NCBI GenBank assembly: GCA_944378225.1
Contig: CALWGE010000027.1
Coordinates: forward strand, 1-33,060
Direction of reading: 5' to 3'
DNA from: an uncultured Merdimonas sp.
GTDB taxonomy: Bacteria > Bacillota > Clostridia > Lachnospirales > Lachnospiraceae
Length of the DNA stretch: 33,060 nt
The translations under genes were made by a program, and so were the position numbers. Below, one piece after another: positions 8,511-16,340 of this stretch. The notes under the pieces are model-generated. The model ran no database searches. It had not been told where the DNA came from and saw nothing but the letters and a program-made list of their open reading frames with translations. Positions within the stretch are counted from its first letter, which is position 1; each line of letters opens with the position of its first letter.

Positions 8511-9680
8511 TTAAATTACATCTAATCCATACCACACTAAATTGCAATTAATTGTTTCCTTCTCTAGTATTCCTTCAATTTGTTCTTTTGACAAAGGATT
8601 CTCAAACACACTATTTCCATCTTTTATAGGACTTCCATATTCAAAAACTCCCTTAAAGTACATATAGTCTGTATCTTTCGAACGAACTATATACCAAGCG
8701 TTTCCTGTATTATCATGAAATTGTCCATCTTTAAAACGCCCTTTATACAGAGTCATTACAGTTCCATCTTGTGCATATTTAACCAAGTAAGCATTCCCAG
8801 TATCATCATTATAAAATCCATTTGAAGTATTGCCATAATAATACGCTTCTAATTGTAAATCAGAAGAAATTATTTCGTCCACTGTTAACATATCATTTGA
8901 TACTACTGTATTAATATCAAAATCTTTTTTATATATTTCTTGTCTTATGTAATTCCTGCTTTCACCAATATTAATATCACCTTCATGCTTTCTTTCGGAT
9001 ACAACCCATACATCTGTACCATTTTGTGCAGTATATGGAATTACTTGCTTATACTCTTTTAATTCTCCATCGTCATATTGCGCTTCCATTATTATACTCA
9101 ACTCATCATGTGAATCATATGCATTAATTAAACATTCGCCATCCCAGTGCATCTCTTCATTAATTTTACCATAAAAATACACTTCTGTTTCTTCTTCTAT
9201 GTATGGTAGCAAAATTTTTTGATTTGCTAATTGAACTGTACTATATTCTTCACCACTAATAGCATTAATAGCTAAAATGGTATTTTCATCCATTTCGATT
9301 TTATTATTTTGATTGTTTTCTACAGTAGTTAATAATAATGATATTTGATTTGTAGCATATTCAGTTGGTACTAACCTCATACCGCTAAAAAGCATTTCTT
9401 GATAACCACTCACTTGTCTTTCTAATGCAGCAACGTTTGTTTCTAATGTAGCAATTTTTGTATTTAATTCTAAAACAGATATTTCATCTATACTATTCTG
9501 CATTATTTCCATGCGCGATTCTAAAGACGCAAAACGTTCAGGCAAATCAAAAATACCAGTAATCTCACTAATTCCCCATTGTGTAATAGTTGTAAATACA
9601 ACTGTTATTGCGGCTAAAATTGCCGTTTTCTTTATTGATAATTTATCCAGTCGGGTTTTCTTTTTATTTTTTTTACTCAT
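8511..9680 (-). CDS. Membrane-anchored coiled-coil protein with MORN-like repeats, probable prophage moron
   Basis: Not recognised as a named family. The 389-residue product has a lysine-rich N-terminus (KKNKKKTRLDKL), one membrane segment at about 18-40 (AILAAITVVFTTITQWGISE), a coiled coil at about 48-95 with heptad-like L/I spacing, and an acidic C-terminal half with repeated glycine/aromatic units (YYYGNTSNGFYNDDTGNAY, then KGRFKDGQFHDNTGNAW, then FKGVFEYGSPIKDG) that resemble MORN/YwqK-type repeats. The orientation, cytoplasmic or exported C-terminus, is unclear. I chose the ATG at 9680 because a promoter lies at 9737-9765; an in-frame ATG at 9734 would sit at the transcription start. 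It is strikingly AT-rich, lies beyond the late-operon terminator and has its own promoter, all typical of morons expressed from the prophage. Function unknown. Confidence 0.7.
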   Translation of the reverse strand: MSKKNKKKTRLDKLSIKKTAILAAITVVFTTITQWGISEITGIFDLPERFASLESRMEIMQNSIDEISVLELNTKIATLETNVAALERQVSGYQEMLFSGMRLVPTEYATNQISLLLTTVENNQNNKIEMDENTILAINAISGEEYSTVQLANQKILLPYIEEETEVYFYGKINEEMHWDGECLINAYDSHDELSIIMEAQYDDGELKEYKQVIPYTAQNGTDVWVVSERKHEGDINIGESRNYIRQEIYKKDFDINTVVSNDMLTVDEIISSDLQLEAYYYGNTSNGFYNDDTGNAYLVKYAQDGTVMTLYKGRFKDGQFHDNTGNAWYIVRSKDTDYMYFKGVFEYGSPIKDGNSVFENPLSKEQIEGILEKETINCNLVWYGLDVI

Positions 9681-9736
9681 TATAATAGTTTCTCTTCCGT
9701 TCACTAAACATGGTTCGAGACACGTTCTATTCATAT

Positions 9737-9765
9737 ATCTTACTCTTTTCTACATATAATGTCAA
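9737..9765 (-). promoter_or_regulatory. Promoter of the moron-like gene
   Basis: On the minus strand TTGACA (9765-9760) is a perfect -35, followed after 17 bases by TAAGAT (9742-9737). Transcription would begin near 9730 with a leader of about 50 bases to the ATG at 9680. Confidence 0.6.
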
Positions 9766-10045
9766 TTTTTTTATACCCTTGAAGCACTAGACATCTAAAT
9801 ACATTTCATATTATAAATTTTATATTTTTAAAATCAATGATAAATAATCGCATATTATTTCAAAAATCTCTTTAATACTACATCAATTCGCTATTATATA
9901 CTACATTTCGTTCTATTATTTTCTAATATATAAGTTTAATTTATTTTCTTCTAAAAATTATTTTGCTTTATTAGCATTTAATATTTTCAACAAACTAATT
10001 TTATATCACACATTCAGAAATATTTTACTTAAAAACATTTATATA
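9766..10045. other. AT-rich non-coding stretch
   Basis: About 280 bases between the moron promoter and the amidase terminator, dominated by A/T runs and without an open frame of note on either strand. I see no RNA gene or repeat in it. The composition suggests acquired DNA. Confidence 0.6.
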
Positions 10046-10074
10046 TAAAAACCCCCGAATTTCTCCGAGGGTTT
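10046..10074 (-). terminator. Terminator of the phage late operon
   Basis: On the minus strand AAACCCTCG pairs with CGGGGGTTT (one T-G pair, loop GAGAAATT) and is followed by TTTTT, just beyond the amidase stop codon. This marks the end of the head-tail-lysis transcription unit. Confidence 0.85.
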
Positions 10075-10083
10075 CCCATCTTT

Positions 10084-10884
10084 TTATACCTGCACAATTA
10101 CAGCATCATACCCATCTTCCAACAACCTGTCGCGCATAGCCTCTGCATTGGAGTGAACACTATACGCGCCTACTTGGACGCGATACAAAATCTGACCAGC
10201 CAGATCCAACGTAGTGATAAAAGCTTCATACCCTTTTTTCTTCAATTCTTCCAAAAGACGCTCAGCGTTCTCTCTCACCGCGAAGGCTCCTGTCTGTACC
10301 CGATACAGCACACCTGTCGGCCGGTTCTCCTCCGGAGTTGCTGCGATATCTCCGCCATGAATGCCTTCTGCAATCAGAAGAGCCACATCCGTTTTCTCTG
10401 CCAGCTCACAATCGGCGGAATTATCACAGAAGAAACTCTCGATCATCACTGCTACAGGTTTTGTCTGAGTCAACATGTACAGATTATTCCTATATGCTAC
10501 TCCACGGTCTTTAAATACTGTGGCAAGTCTTTCCTGTATCCGCTGTGCCACTTCTTTTCCGGCATCAGAAATGTACAAGACTTCACAGCCACGGCCATTG
10601 TGCAGTGCCGAAGCATTCAGATGCAGCTCCGCCACCAGATCATATCCTCCGGCATTCGCCTGCTGCACCTTATAATCCTTCTCATCAGTGCTGCGGGAGA
10701 ACTGAAGCTCCGGACAAATAAGAGCATCCACCGTGTGTCCAACCCGTCGCAGATAGACTGCCACCCGGTTCACAATAGCCTTGTTATAGGCATATTCCAG
10801 CACACCGTCATAAGGCCGCCCATCCGCACTTGTGCAGACCCCTGTCTTCAAAATACTGTGTCCTACTGTCAGTAAAATTTTCAT
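10084..10884 (-). CDS. Phage endolysin: N-acetylmuramoyl-L-alanine amidase with two SPOR repeats
   Basis: Cleaves the amide bond between MurNAc and the stem peptide at the end of the lytic cycle. The Amidase_3 domain fills about residues 1-180, with zinc ligands His in TVGHS, Glu in LEYAYN and His in AELHLNAS, and the catalytic Glu in IESFFCDN. Two SPOR-like repeats follow, starting LYRVQTGAFAV and LYRVQVGAYSV about 40 residues apart; SPOR domains bind peptidoglycan glycan strands lacking stem peptides. I place the start at the internal ATG (MKILLTVGHS). The ATG three codons upstream (10893) is also possible, with GGAG five bases before it. It is the last gene of the late operon, following the holin and followed by the terminator. 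Confidence 0.9.
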   Translation of the reverse strand: MKILLTVGHSILKTGVCTSADGRPYDGVLEYAYNKAIVNRVAVYLRRVGHTVDALICPELQFSRSTDEKDYKVQQANAGGYDLVAELHLNASALHNGRGCEVLYISDAGKEVAQRIQERLATVFKDRGVAYRNNLYMLTQTKPVAVMIESFFCDNSADCELAEKTDVALLIAEGIHGGDIAATPEENRPTGVLYRVQTGAFAVRENAERLLEELKKKGYEAFITTLDLAGQILYRVQVGAYSVHSNAEAMRDRLLEDGYDAVIVQV

Positions 10885-10904
10885 TCTTTCCATCCTTTCT
10901 CCGG

Positions 10905-11114
10905 TTATACTATTTCTTCTTTGACTTCCGGCAAGCCAGCCAAACTAGTCAGCACTGAAAGAATACCAGACAGAACTGATGCACTAAGCACAACCGGCCA
11001 GTTTACCTGACTCATAACAGCTGTAGTTCCGATCATGGCCACCGCCGTCTGCGCCATGGTTTTCACCGCACGGATTCCTGCTGCCTTCATCCATTTCTTT
11101 GTCTTATCGCTCAT
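10905..11114 (-). CDS. Phage holin, r1t type
   Basis: A 69-residue protein with two hydrophobic segments (about 17-33, TMAQTAVAMIGTTAVMS, and 39-59, WPVVLSASVLSGILSVLTSL) and charged termini, matching the r1t holin family pattern RAVKTMAQ...VNWPVVLSASVLSGILSVLTS. It would form membrane lesions that release or activate the amidase encoded next. GGAAGG lies seven bases before the ATG. It overlaps the upstream gene by 4 bases. Confidence 0.82.
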   Translation of the reverse strand: MSDKTKKWMKAAGIRAVKTMAQTAVAMIGTTAVMSQVNWPVVLSASVLSGILSVLTSLAGLPEVKEEIV

Positions 11115-11356
11115 TTTTCATCCTTCCTTTCCAGATCTTCTATTCTGTGATTTGCTACCTTGATCTTTTCCTCATGTACTCCCATGCGTTCTTCAAGATG
11201 GTAAGTCCGTTCCACTAAATTGTTATGCGCCTGTACTCTTTTCTCCAGCTCCTGTAAGCGATATGCGATCAAGGCGGAGCTCTTCCGTTGCGCAAAAAAG
11301 CTGCCTCCCAGCGTTCCCGCCAGAGACAGCAATGCAACAATAATCGATTCATCCAC
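11111..11356 (-). CDS. XhlA/haemolysin-like phage lysis accessory protein
   Basis: With the GTG start at 11356 (GGAG seven bases upstream) the product is 81 residues: a membrane segment at about 4-18 (IIVALLSLAGTLGGSFF), then a charged coiled coil (YRLQELEKRVQAHNNLVER ... HEEKIKVANHRIEDLERKDEK). Small membrane-plus-coiled-coil proteins of the XhlA kind precede holins in many Gram-positive phages. The longer frame starting at 11416 runs through the end of the preceding gene and is unlikely. The start overlaps the preceding stop by 8 bases. Confidence 0.65.
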   Translation of the reverse strand: MDESIIVALLSLAGTLGGSFFAQRKSSALIAYRLQELEKRVQAHNNLVERTYHLEERMGVHEEKIKVANHRIEDLERKDEK

Positions 11357-11798
11357 CCCGCTTCTCCCCCTCCTCTGCATGCCTCCACAAACAATAACGT
11401 GGCCGTTCCTCATCAAACATCCAGTACCTCAGCCAGTCGTCCAGTATTATCGCCATCAAGGCCACAGGAATCCATAATAATATGTAAGGAACACAAATCT
11501 GCCCCAGCAGGTTCAACGGCATACCACTGTAATCCCAGACCCCCCATCCCAACCACAGATTGACAATACATCCCGTCAGGAATTCCAACACAGTAATAAT
11601 GGCGGTACCGATACACGCCTGTTGCCAAATCGGCATACACCAGGGAATCAATTCATTGATAAGCCCGATAAATGCAAAGCACAGGCCACCCAGGGCAAAC
11701 ATAGTCCAGTGACTGTGTCCACGCCAGACCAGCTCTAAGATAGTGTACATCAGACCGCCTGTCACCATCAAAAATATTTCTTTAAGATACTGTCTCAA
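11349..11798 (-). CDS. CmpB-like integral membrane protein (putative ABC-transporter type IV family) in the lysis cassette
   Basis: A 149-residue polytopic protein with about four membrane segments (FLMVTGGLMYTILELVW; MFALGGLCFAFIGLINEL; ACIGTAIITVLEFLTGCIVNL; ICVPYILLWIPVALMAIIL) and a charged tail. The motifs GGLMYTILELVWRGHSHWTMF and LEFLTGCIVN...WDYS fit the CmpB-like family described as a putative ABC transporter type IV; no ATPase partner is nearby. Translation appears to start at TTG (11798) ten bases after GGAGG. Its place before the XhlA-like protein and holin suggests a lysis or membrane role, which is inference. Confidence 0.65.
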   Translation of the reverse strand: MRQYLKEIFLMVTGGLMYTILELVWRGHSHWTMFALGGLCFAFIGLINELIPWCMPIWQQACIGTAIITVLEFLTGCIVNLWLGWGVWDYSGMPLNLLGQICVPYILLWIPVALMAIILDDWLRYWMFDEERPRYCLWRHAEEGEKRGG

Positions 11799-11832
11799 TT
11801 TATTATTACCTCCTATTACAAAATATTTATGG

Positions 11833-11889
11833 CTACTTAGACATTAAGCTAATACCATGACTTACCTTTTTAAAAACATTTTTGTCCAT
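11833..11889 (-). CDS. Possible 18-residue peptide
   Basis: In the 179-base gap between the tail fibre gene and the lysis cassette, the minus strand has MDKNVFKKVSHGISLMSK preceded by AAGAG. Small XkdX-like proteins often occupy this position in phage genomes, but this peptide is shorter and not clearly related. It may be a leader or chance frame. Confidence 0.2.
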   Translation of the reverse strand: MDKNVFKKVSHGISLMSK

Positions 11890-11977
11890 GTTGTTCTCTT
11901 ACAATTTTCTTCTGCCTTATATCTTTCTAATGATTCCGCATTCTACATTTTAGCCGTTAGTTTTCTTCACAATTATT

Positions 11978-13054
11978 CTAAACCGGTCCTTCAGCGATCC
12001 ATCCGAGCTGATGCCTAGCACCTCCAGTATTTGCTCCCCAACTTATCGTAAACCCAGTCGTCGTAACATTTGTGATATTGATTGTCCAGTCTTCAGCAAG
12101 CGCATATCCGCTCGGATCTGGTGTATACCAATTTACGGTTGGTGGCGATTTATACGTCCTGCCAAAACTTATTTGTTTTGTTCCTCCTGACCAATTGTCA
12201 ATAACCGCCTCAAATGAACCCTTGCTTAATGCCATTCCTGATGCTCCAGATGATTCGTATGCGGTTCCTTTAGCAGTGGCGGTTATATCCCATTCTCCAC
12301 CTCCTGTTTGAGCAGTAGATACTAATATAGCATACGTTTTATATGTGGACTGAACAGCTTGCTCATTATGTCCCGTGATACTTATAGACGGGTTTGACAC
12401 AAACGTAACTCCATATTCAAATAATGTTCTACACCTAGCCCAGTTGTTTATAGCGGTCTTTAGGTTCTTGCTAACTGTTTTACTTACTATTCTTGCTGTC
12501 CACATTGCGTACATAATTGTGCTGGCTGATAAAGTCACTTTTTCTCCAGGTGCATACTGTGTTCCGGACGTACTTCCCATTCTCCAATTAGCAAAATCGT
12601 AATAACTTCTTGTAAAACTATTTGTGCTAATTGTAAATGATGGATTTGCGTAATTTCCATTATTATAATATTGCGTTCCTGACTGACTTGCGGTATTTCC
12701 ACCCGTATTGCCATTTCCATTGTAAGAAAGTGTAATCGTCTTTTTAAATACAGCATAAAGAGTAACATCATCACCGGTCATTATCTCGTTGGATAAAACA
12801 CTGGCACTCGCTGTCGTGTCTTTTCTCCATCCATGAAATGTGTAGCCTGATTTTTGAGGTGTAAACGTGACAGGAGCAAGAATCGATTCCTCAATATTGA
12901 TCTCTTCCGTATAAATAACATTCGCATCTACATGATAAGTCACTGTACCAGCGTTAGGATAAATCCTCTCACTTCCAAGATACATTCTGTAAATTGGAAT
13001 AGAACCTAGATACATTTTAACCTTTTTATTCCCACCTAGGTATGTTAATCCCAT
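11978..13054 (-). CDS. Tail fibre / receptor-binding protein with InlB-type repeats and lectin-like C-terminus
   Basis: The 358-residue protein begins with three short YLG repeats (TYLGGNKKVKMYLGSIPIY, then RMYLGSERIYP) like those of phage decoration or tail proteins. Two InlB B-repeat (Listeria-Bacteroides, Flg_new) units follow at about 37-104 (SGYTFHGWRKD ... DVTLYAVF) and 107-187 (YYDFANWRMGS ... STIMYAMW), and then a ~95-residue domain ending FTISWGANTGGARHQLGWIA, similar in layout to H-type lectin-like receptor-binding tips. It overlaps the upstream gene by one base (TGATG). It is the last structural gene before lysis, as expected for a host-recognition protein. Confidence 0.72.
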   Translation of the reverse strand: MGLTYLGGNKKVKMYLGSIPIYRMYLGSERIYPNAGTVTYHVDANVIYTEEINIEESILAPVTFTPQKSGYTFHGWRKDTTASASVLSNEIMTGDDVTLYAVFKKTITLSYNGNGNTGGNTASQSGTQYYNNGNYANPSFTISTNSFTRSYYDFANWRMGSTSGTQYAPGEKVTLSASTIMYAMWTARIVSKTVSKNLKTAINNWARCRTLFEYGVTFVSNPSISITGHNEQAVQSTYKTYAILVSTAQTGGGEWDITATAKGTAYESSGASGMALSKGSFEAVIDNWSGGTKQISFGRTYKSPPTVNWYTPDPSGYALAEDWTINITNVTTTGFTISWGANTGGARHQLGWIAEGPV

Positions 13055-13329
13055 CAGCTGCCCTCCTTAAAAATATAGACTGTATCATTATGGTCACCAG
13101 CATCTGGAGGAAGCACAGATACCACCTGGAACTTCAAACCGCCCAAGGCTAATGTATTTTTATTTAACTCTATATTTGTATCATTAATATCCTTTGCTCC
13201 AAAGGAATCTCCTTCCTGGGTATACTCCGTAACATCTTCAAAACTGACTGTTCCATCATCATTCTGAATCATCTGATATTTCCGTTTTCCCTGGAACATT
13301 GCGTCTTTATAATCTGTTTTCAGGCTCAT
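13054..13329 (-). CDS. Conserved phage tail-associated protein (unknown function)
   Basis: A 91-residue soluble protein with no recognisable catalytic motif: an N-terminal KTDYKDAMFQGKRKYQMI, an acidic centre (DVTEYTQEGDSFGAKDIND) and a hydrophobic end. It resembles small proteins that precede fibre genes in clostridial prophages, perhaps a fibre adaptor. GGAGG lies nine bases before the ATG. It overlaps the neighbour upstream by 4 bases and downstream by 1. Confidence 0.6.
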   Translation of the reverse strand: MSLKTDYKDAMFQGKRKYQMIQNDDGTVSFEDVTEYTQEGDSFGAKDINDTNIELNKNTLALGGLKFQVVSVLPPDAGDHNDTVYIFKEGS

Positions 13330-13727
13330 CCAAAAATTCCTCCATTCAATGTAAATGCCAGTGTCCTTCTGCCCTTCACTGCACCCATCACGTTTCCATA
13401 AATAATCTGACAGGCGCTTTCAATCCGATTCAACTCCTGCCAGTCGATAAATGGTGTATTATCCGCAAAGACTTTCTTTTCACCTACAACGAAAGGAAAA
13501 ATGCCCTCACAGAGTCTTTCAATATTTTCTTCAAAAAGATTAATCTCATCTGCATAAAAACTGTAATCCTGATAGGTCTTATCTTCTCCCATGACAGAAA
13601 ATTCAAAATCCGGCCACGCAGCCAATGCCTGTGTCCGGATTTCATTCAGATTCCCTTTTATTCGGTTATAATCATCTATGTTGAAAAAGTCGCTGGCCTG
13701 CCAGTCCGTTTTTGGCGTCTGCCACAT
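13326..13727 (-). CDS. Conserved phage baseplate/tail protein (unknown function)
   Basis: A 133-residue protein beginning MWQTPKTDWQASDFFNIDDY and ending in a small-residue-rich tail (GRRTLAFTLNGGIFG). I do not recognise a named family, but the WQTPKTDW...FN..DYNRI start and WQELNRIE segment recur in tail-end proteins of Firmicute siphoviruses. GGAGGG lies nine bases before the ATG. The gene begins inside the end of the preceding tail gene (56-base overlap). Confidence 0.6.
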   Translation of the reverse strand: MWQTPKTDWQASDFFNIDDYNRIKGNLNEIRTQALAAWPDFEFSVMGEDKTYQDYSFYADEINLFEENIERLCEGIFPFVVGEKKVFADNTPFIDWQELNRIESACQIIYGNVMGAVKGRRTLAFTLNGGIFG

Positions 13728-15951
13728 AGCTTACATCCCTCCTTGCCTTTATCGTTCCGCTTAAGCCCCCGTTGTATTTCAATGTATGTTCTGTCACGCG
13801 AATCAGCATATTCGGAATATATTTATTTTCCAGAAAGGCCAAATCATTTGCATCCAGCCGCGGCTCTCCCCGGTAACTCAGATTGTATTCCCGGTCTGCC
13901 ATCATATAATCTCCTATCCATTCAGCCAATTCAGCTGCATGTGCCGCATCAGAAACCAAAGGATTATCCCAGGTTTCCTGGCTTCCTGTGTCATTCAGTT
14001 GCCGTGTAACCTTCGCTGTACTGACAGCATATTCCTTCCCGTAAATCACTACTTCCACCGGACCAGTCACTCCAGAAAATTCCAGCGTAGCAAAATAGGC
14101 GCTGCTTTCCACGATTTCAACCGTTTGACCCTCGATTGGTTCTGTCAATGCTGCCGCCAGCTCATAGGAGGCATTGCCAAAATAGAAAGTATATCTCTCT
14201 CCGGACGCTGACACAATTACCATTTCCCGCACAAGCTCCATTGTCTCCTCACTGCTGGGCCCGTAAATATTTCTTACCACCTGCAGTTCTCGAACCTTTT
14301 CCAGTTGGCTTCCCTCCGGAGACTTAAGTAGTTCTGTACCGTATTCCAGATGATAATCCGTACTGTCCCCGAAAACAACTCTGTCCAATACCACCCTGTT
14401 ATTCGGACAGCCCTTTGTAAATTCTATGACCAGACAATCGAACTCTGGAAATTCATGACTTATGAGCATCTGCTGTTCCAGAGCAGAGACCGTATAATCT
14501 TCGACTGAATTCTCCCCATTATACGCATGAAAAACTACCTCCGTCGGCCAGTTTCTGCCGAATACCAATGTCAGGCCGAAACATTTATAAGTTGCCTCCA
14601 GTGTTATGGTCACAGATGGATTTTCCGAAAAAAGACCGAATCCGTCCGCCACTGCTTCTGAAATATAACCCGTATTTAGAAATACCGCTCCTTCCTGCTC
14701 CCTCGGAAGAAAATACATGCTCCCATCAGACACCGTATAATCGCTACCTGTCAATGCATAGTCATCTTTTTCTTCCTTTTCCAGCACTGTTGCCGCACAC
14801 GAAAAGTATGCTTCATTATCGGAGGAAGCCGCCATATCCGGAAGGAAACTGGACTTCAAGTACATTTTCCCTGTCCGATCCTGATATAAAATGCAGCGTC
14901 CGGCATTGGCGATAAGCTGCAGCGCCTCCTTATGCGCCACTGCCGGAATCGGATTTACAATCAGGATCTCCTTCAGATATGGATCTAGCCAATAATCCCG
15001 GCTATCCACGCCTGCATCCTGAAACACCTCATCCGCGCAGTCATACAGACTTATTCCTTCCTCGTGATAATCCCCCAGATAATACGTTCCATCCATGCTG
15101 TCAAAGCGATCTGATGCAGAAAAACTCATTTTCTCATCATCTGCAGACCATTTTTTCAGTAACAGTGTCACTCCCGGAATCCACTCAATACTTCCATCAT
15201 CCAGAGCCTGTCCATAAACTGCTTCTATGCTCTGCCCAATCTCCAGAAAATTCACCGAGCTTTCTTCATTTTCGATATCATAAGTTCTGTCCTGATTATC
15301 CACCGTCACATCAAAATCAATGGCCGGAAGTTCCTCTGAAATGGGACTGATGCTTTCCTTTTTTGTGGCTGATAAAATTTTCTTACTGTCAAAATAAACG
15401 CCAATGCCCATCGTAATCTGATTAATCCGAAGCCGGCTCTGACCATTCACCATAACAGTCGGTATAAATTTCAAAAATGTGGCTGCCTCAAAAATTTCTT
15501 CTGTCACGTAATGCCCGTCTGCATTGCCTTCCACAGTTACGGTATGATTATCCGACACGATGGAAAAATCCACCGGATACGCCTTCCCAAACTCAATAGT
15601 CAGTCCTTTTATGTCATATTCTATCGGGAAATGAATCTCTATGGTTCCAATCACATCTTCTGTCACAATTCCTTGGTTCAGCACAACACTTTCCTGCTCT
15701 CTGGGAAGGAAATACATACTGCCATCCACTACTGTATAATCCTGGTCACAGGCTGCGTATAATTCCTTCACCTGGTAATTATCCATAGGCTTTTCCAGGT
15801 CAGAATAATAAGTATAATCGTCAGGAGCTGAAATAAATGCTGATGCCTGCGCCGGCTGATTTATCATACCGATTGTAATTCGCAGGTGCGAAAGTGGATT
15901 TCTCCACTTTCTTCGCATCAACTCCTTATATGCACTGCTCGCAGCCTGCAT
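13672..15951 (-). CDS. Large phage tail/baseplate protein with a duplicated internal module
   Basis: A 759-residue structural protein at the position of the tail-associated (Tal-like or baseplate hub) protein, between the distal tail protein and the fibre genes. An approximately 115-residue module occurs twice: residues ~71-186 begin DYTVVDGSMYFLPREQE and ~404-530 begin DYTVSDGSMYFLPREQE; both continue into beta-rich sequence with a GLTxxFG motif (GLTIEFG, GLTLVFG). These may be carbohydrate-binding or discoidin-like folds. The segment between (about 200-400) resembles hub domains of phage tails. No peptidase motif is seen. GGGGAGG lies eight bases before the ATG. Confidence 0.7.
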   Translation of the reverse strand: MQAASSAYKELMRRKWRNPLSHLRITIGMINQPAQASAFISAPDDYTYYSDLEKPMDNYQVKELYAACDQDYTVVDGSMYFLPREQESVVLNQGIVTEDVIGTIEIHFPIEYDIKGLTIEFGKAYPVDFSIVSDNHTVTVEGNADGHYVTEEIFEAATFLKFIPTVMVNGQSRLRINQITMGIGVYFDSKKILSATKKESISPISEELPAIDFDVTVDNQDRTYDIENEESSVNFLEIGQSIEAVYGQALDDGSIEWIPGVTLLLKKWSADDEKMSFSASDRFDSMDGTYYLGDYHEEGISLYDCADEVFQDAGVDSRDYWLDPYLKEILIVNPIPAVAHKEALQLIANAGRCILYQDRTGKMYLKSSFLPDMAASSDNEAYFSCAATVLEKEEKDDYALTGSDYTVSDGSMYFLPREQEGAVFLNTGYISEAVADGFGLFSENPSVTITLEATYKCFGLTLVFGRNWPTEVVFHAYNGENSVEDYTVSALEQQMLISHEFPEFDCLVIEFTKGCPNNRVVLDRVVFGDSTDYHLEYGTELLKSPEGSQLEKVRELQVVRNIYGPSSEETMELVREMVIVSASGERYTFYFGNASYELAAALTEPIEGQTVEIVESSAYFATLEFSGVTGPVEVVIYGKEYAVSTAKVTRQLNDTGSQETWDNPLVSDAAHAAELAEWIGDYMMADREYNLSYRGEPRLDANDLAFLENKYIPNMLIRVTEHTLKYNGGLSGTIKARRDVSYVADAKNGLAGQRLFQHR

Positions 15952-15954
15952 CCG

Positions 15955-16326
15955 TCACACCTCCCCGCAATCTACCAGATTCACCTTGCAGTCCTTATAC
16001 ATGATCGGGAACCCTTCATCATCCACTTCCCATATTTTCGCCGTTCGGTTCCCGGGATACATACGCTCTGTCTTCCAGCAGTTGTTTTTCATATCCGGGA
16101 ATTTTACAGTCACCACAAACTCCTCAAATTCCTTCAGGATGCTGCTCCAGGTTACAGCATCCAGGTACGACCACTGTAGTCCGTCTATTTTATCCTGATC
16201 CCGGCCTACCCGCTGTCCCACAAACTCTCCCAAGGCATTCTTCCCTTTGTTTACATTTGTGGCAATGGTAAGTCCCGGCCCGCGGTCATAATGCGGATAT
16301 TTGTGTCCGTTTATGTAAATGGCCAT
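15955..16326 (-). CDS. Phage distal tail-like protein
   Basis: A 123-residue protein encoded directly after the tape measure gene, the usual place of the distal tail (Dit-type) or a tail completion protein. The sequence begins AIYINGHKYPHYDRGPGL and ends in KVNLVDCGEV. I take the ATG at 16326 with GGAG nine bases upstream rather than the GTG two codons before. Function is from position; the length is short for a full Dit protein. Confidence 0.55.
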   Translation of the reverse strand: MAIYINGHKYPHYDRGPGLTIATNVNKGKNALGEFVGQRVGRDQDKIDGLQWSYLDAVTWSSILKEFEEFVVTVKFPDMKNNCWKTERMYPGNRTAKIWEVDDEGFPIMYKDCKVNLVDCGEV

Positions 16327-16340
16327 ATACACCAGCTCCT

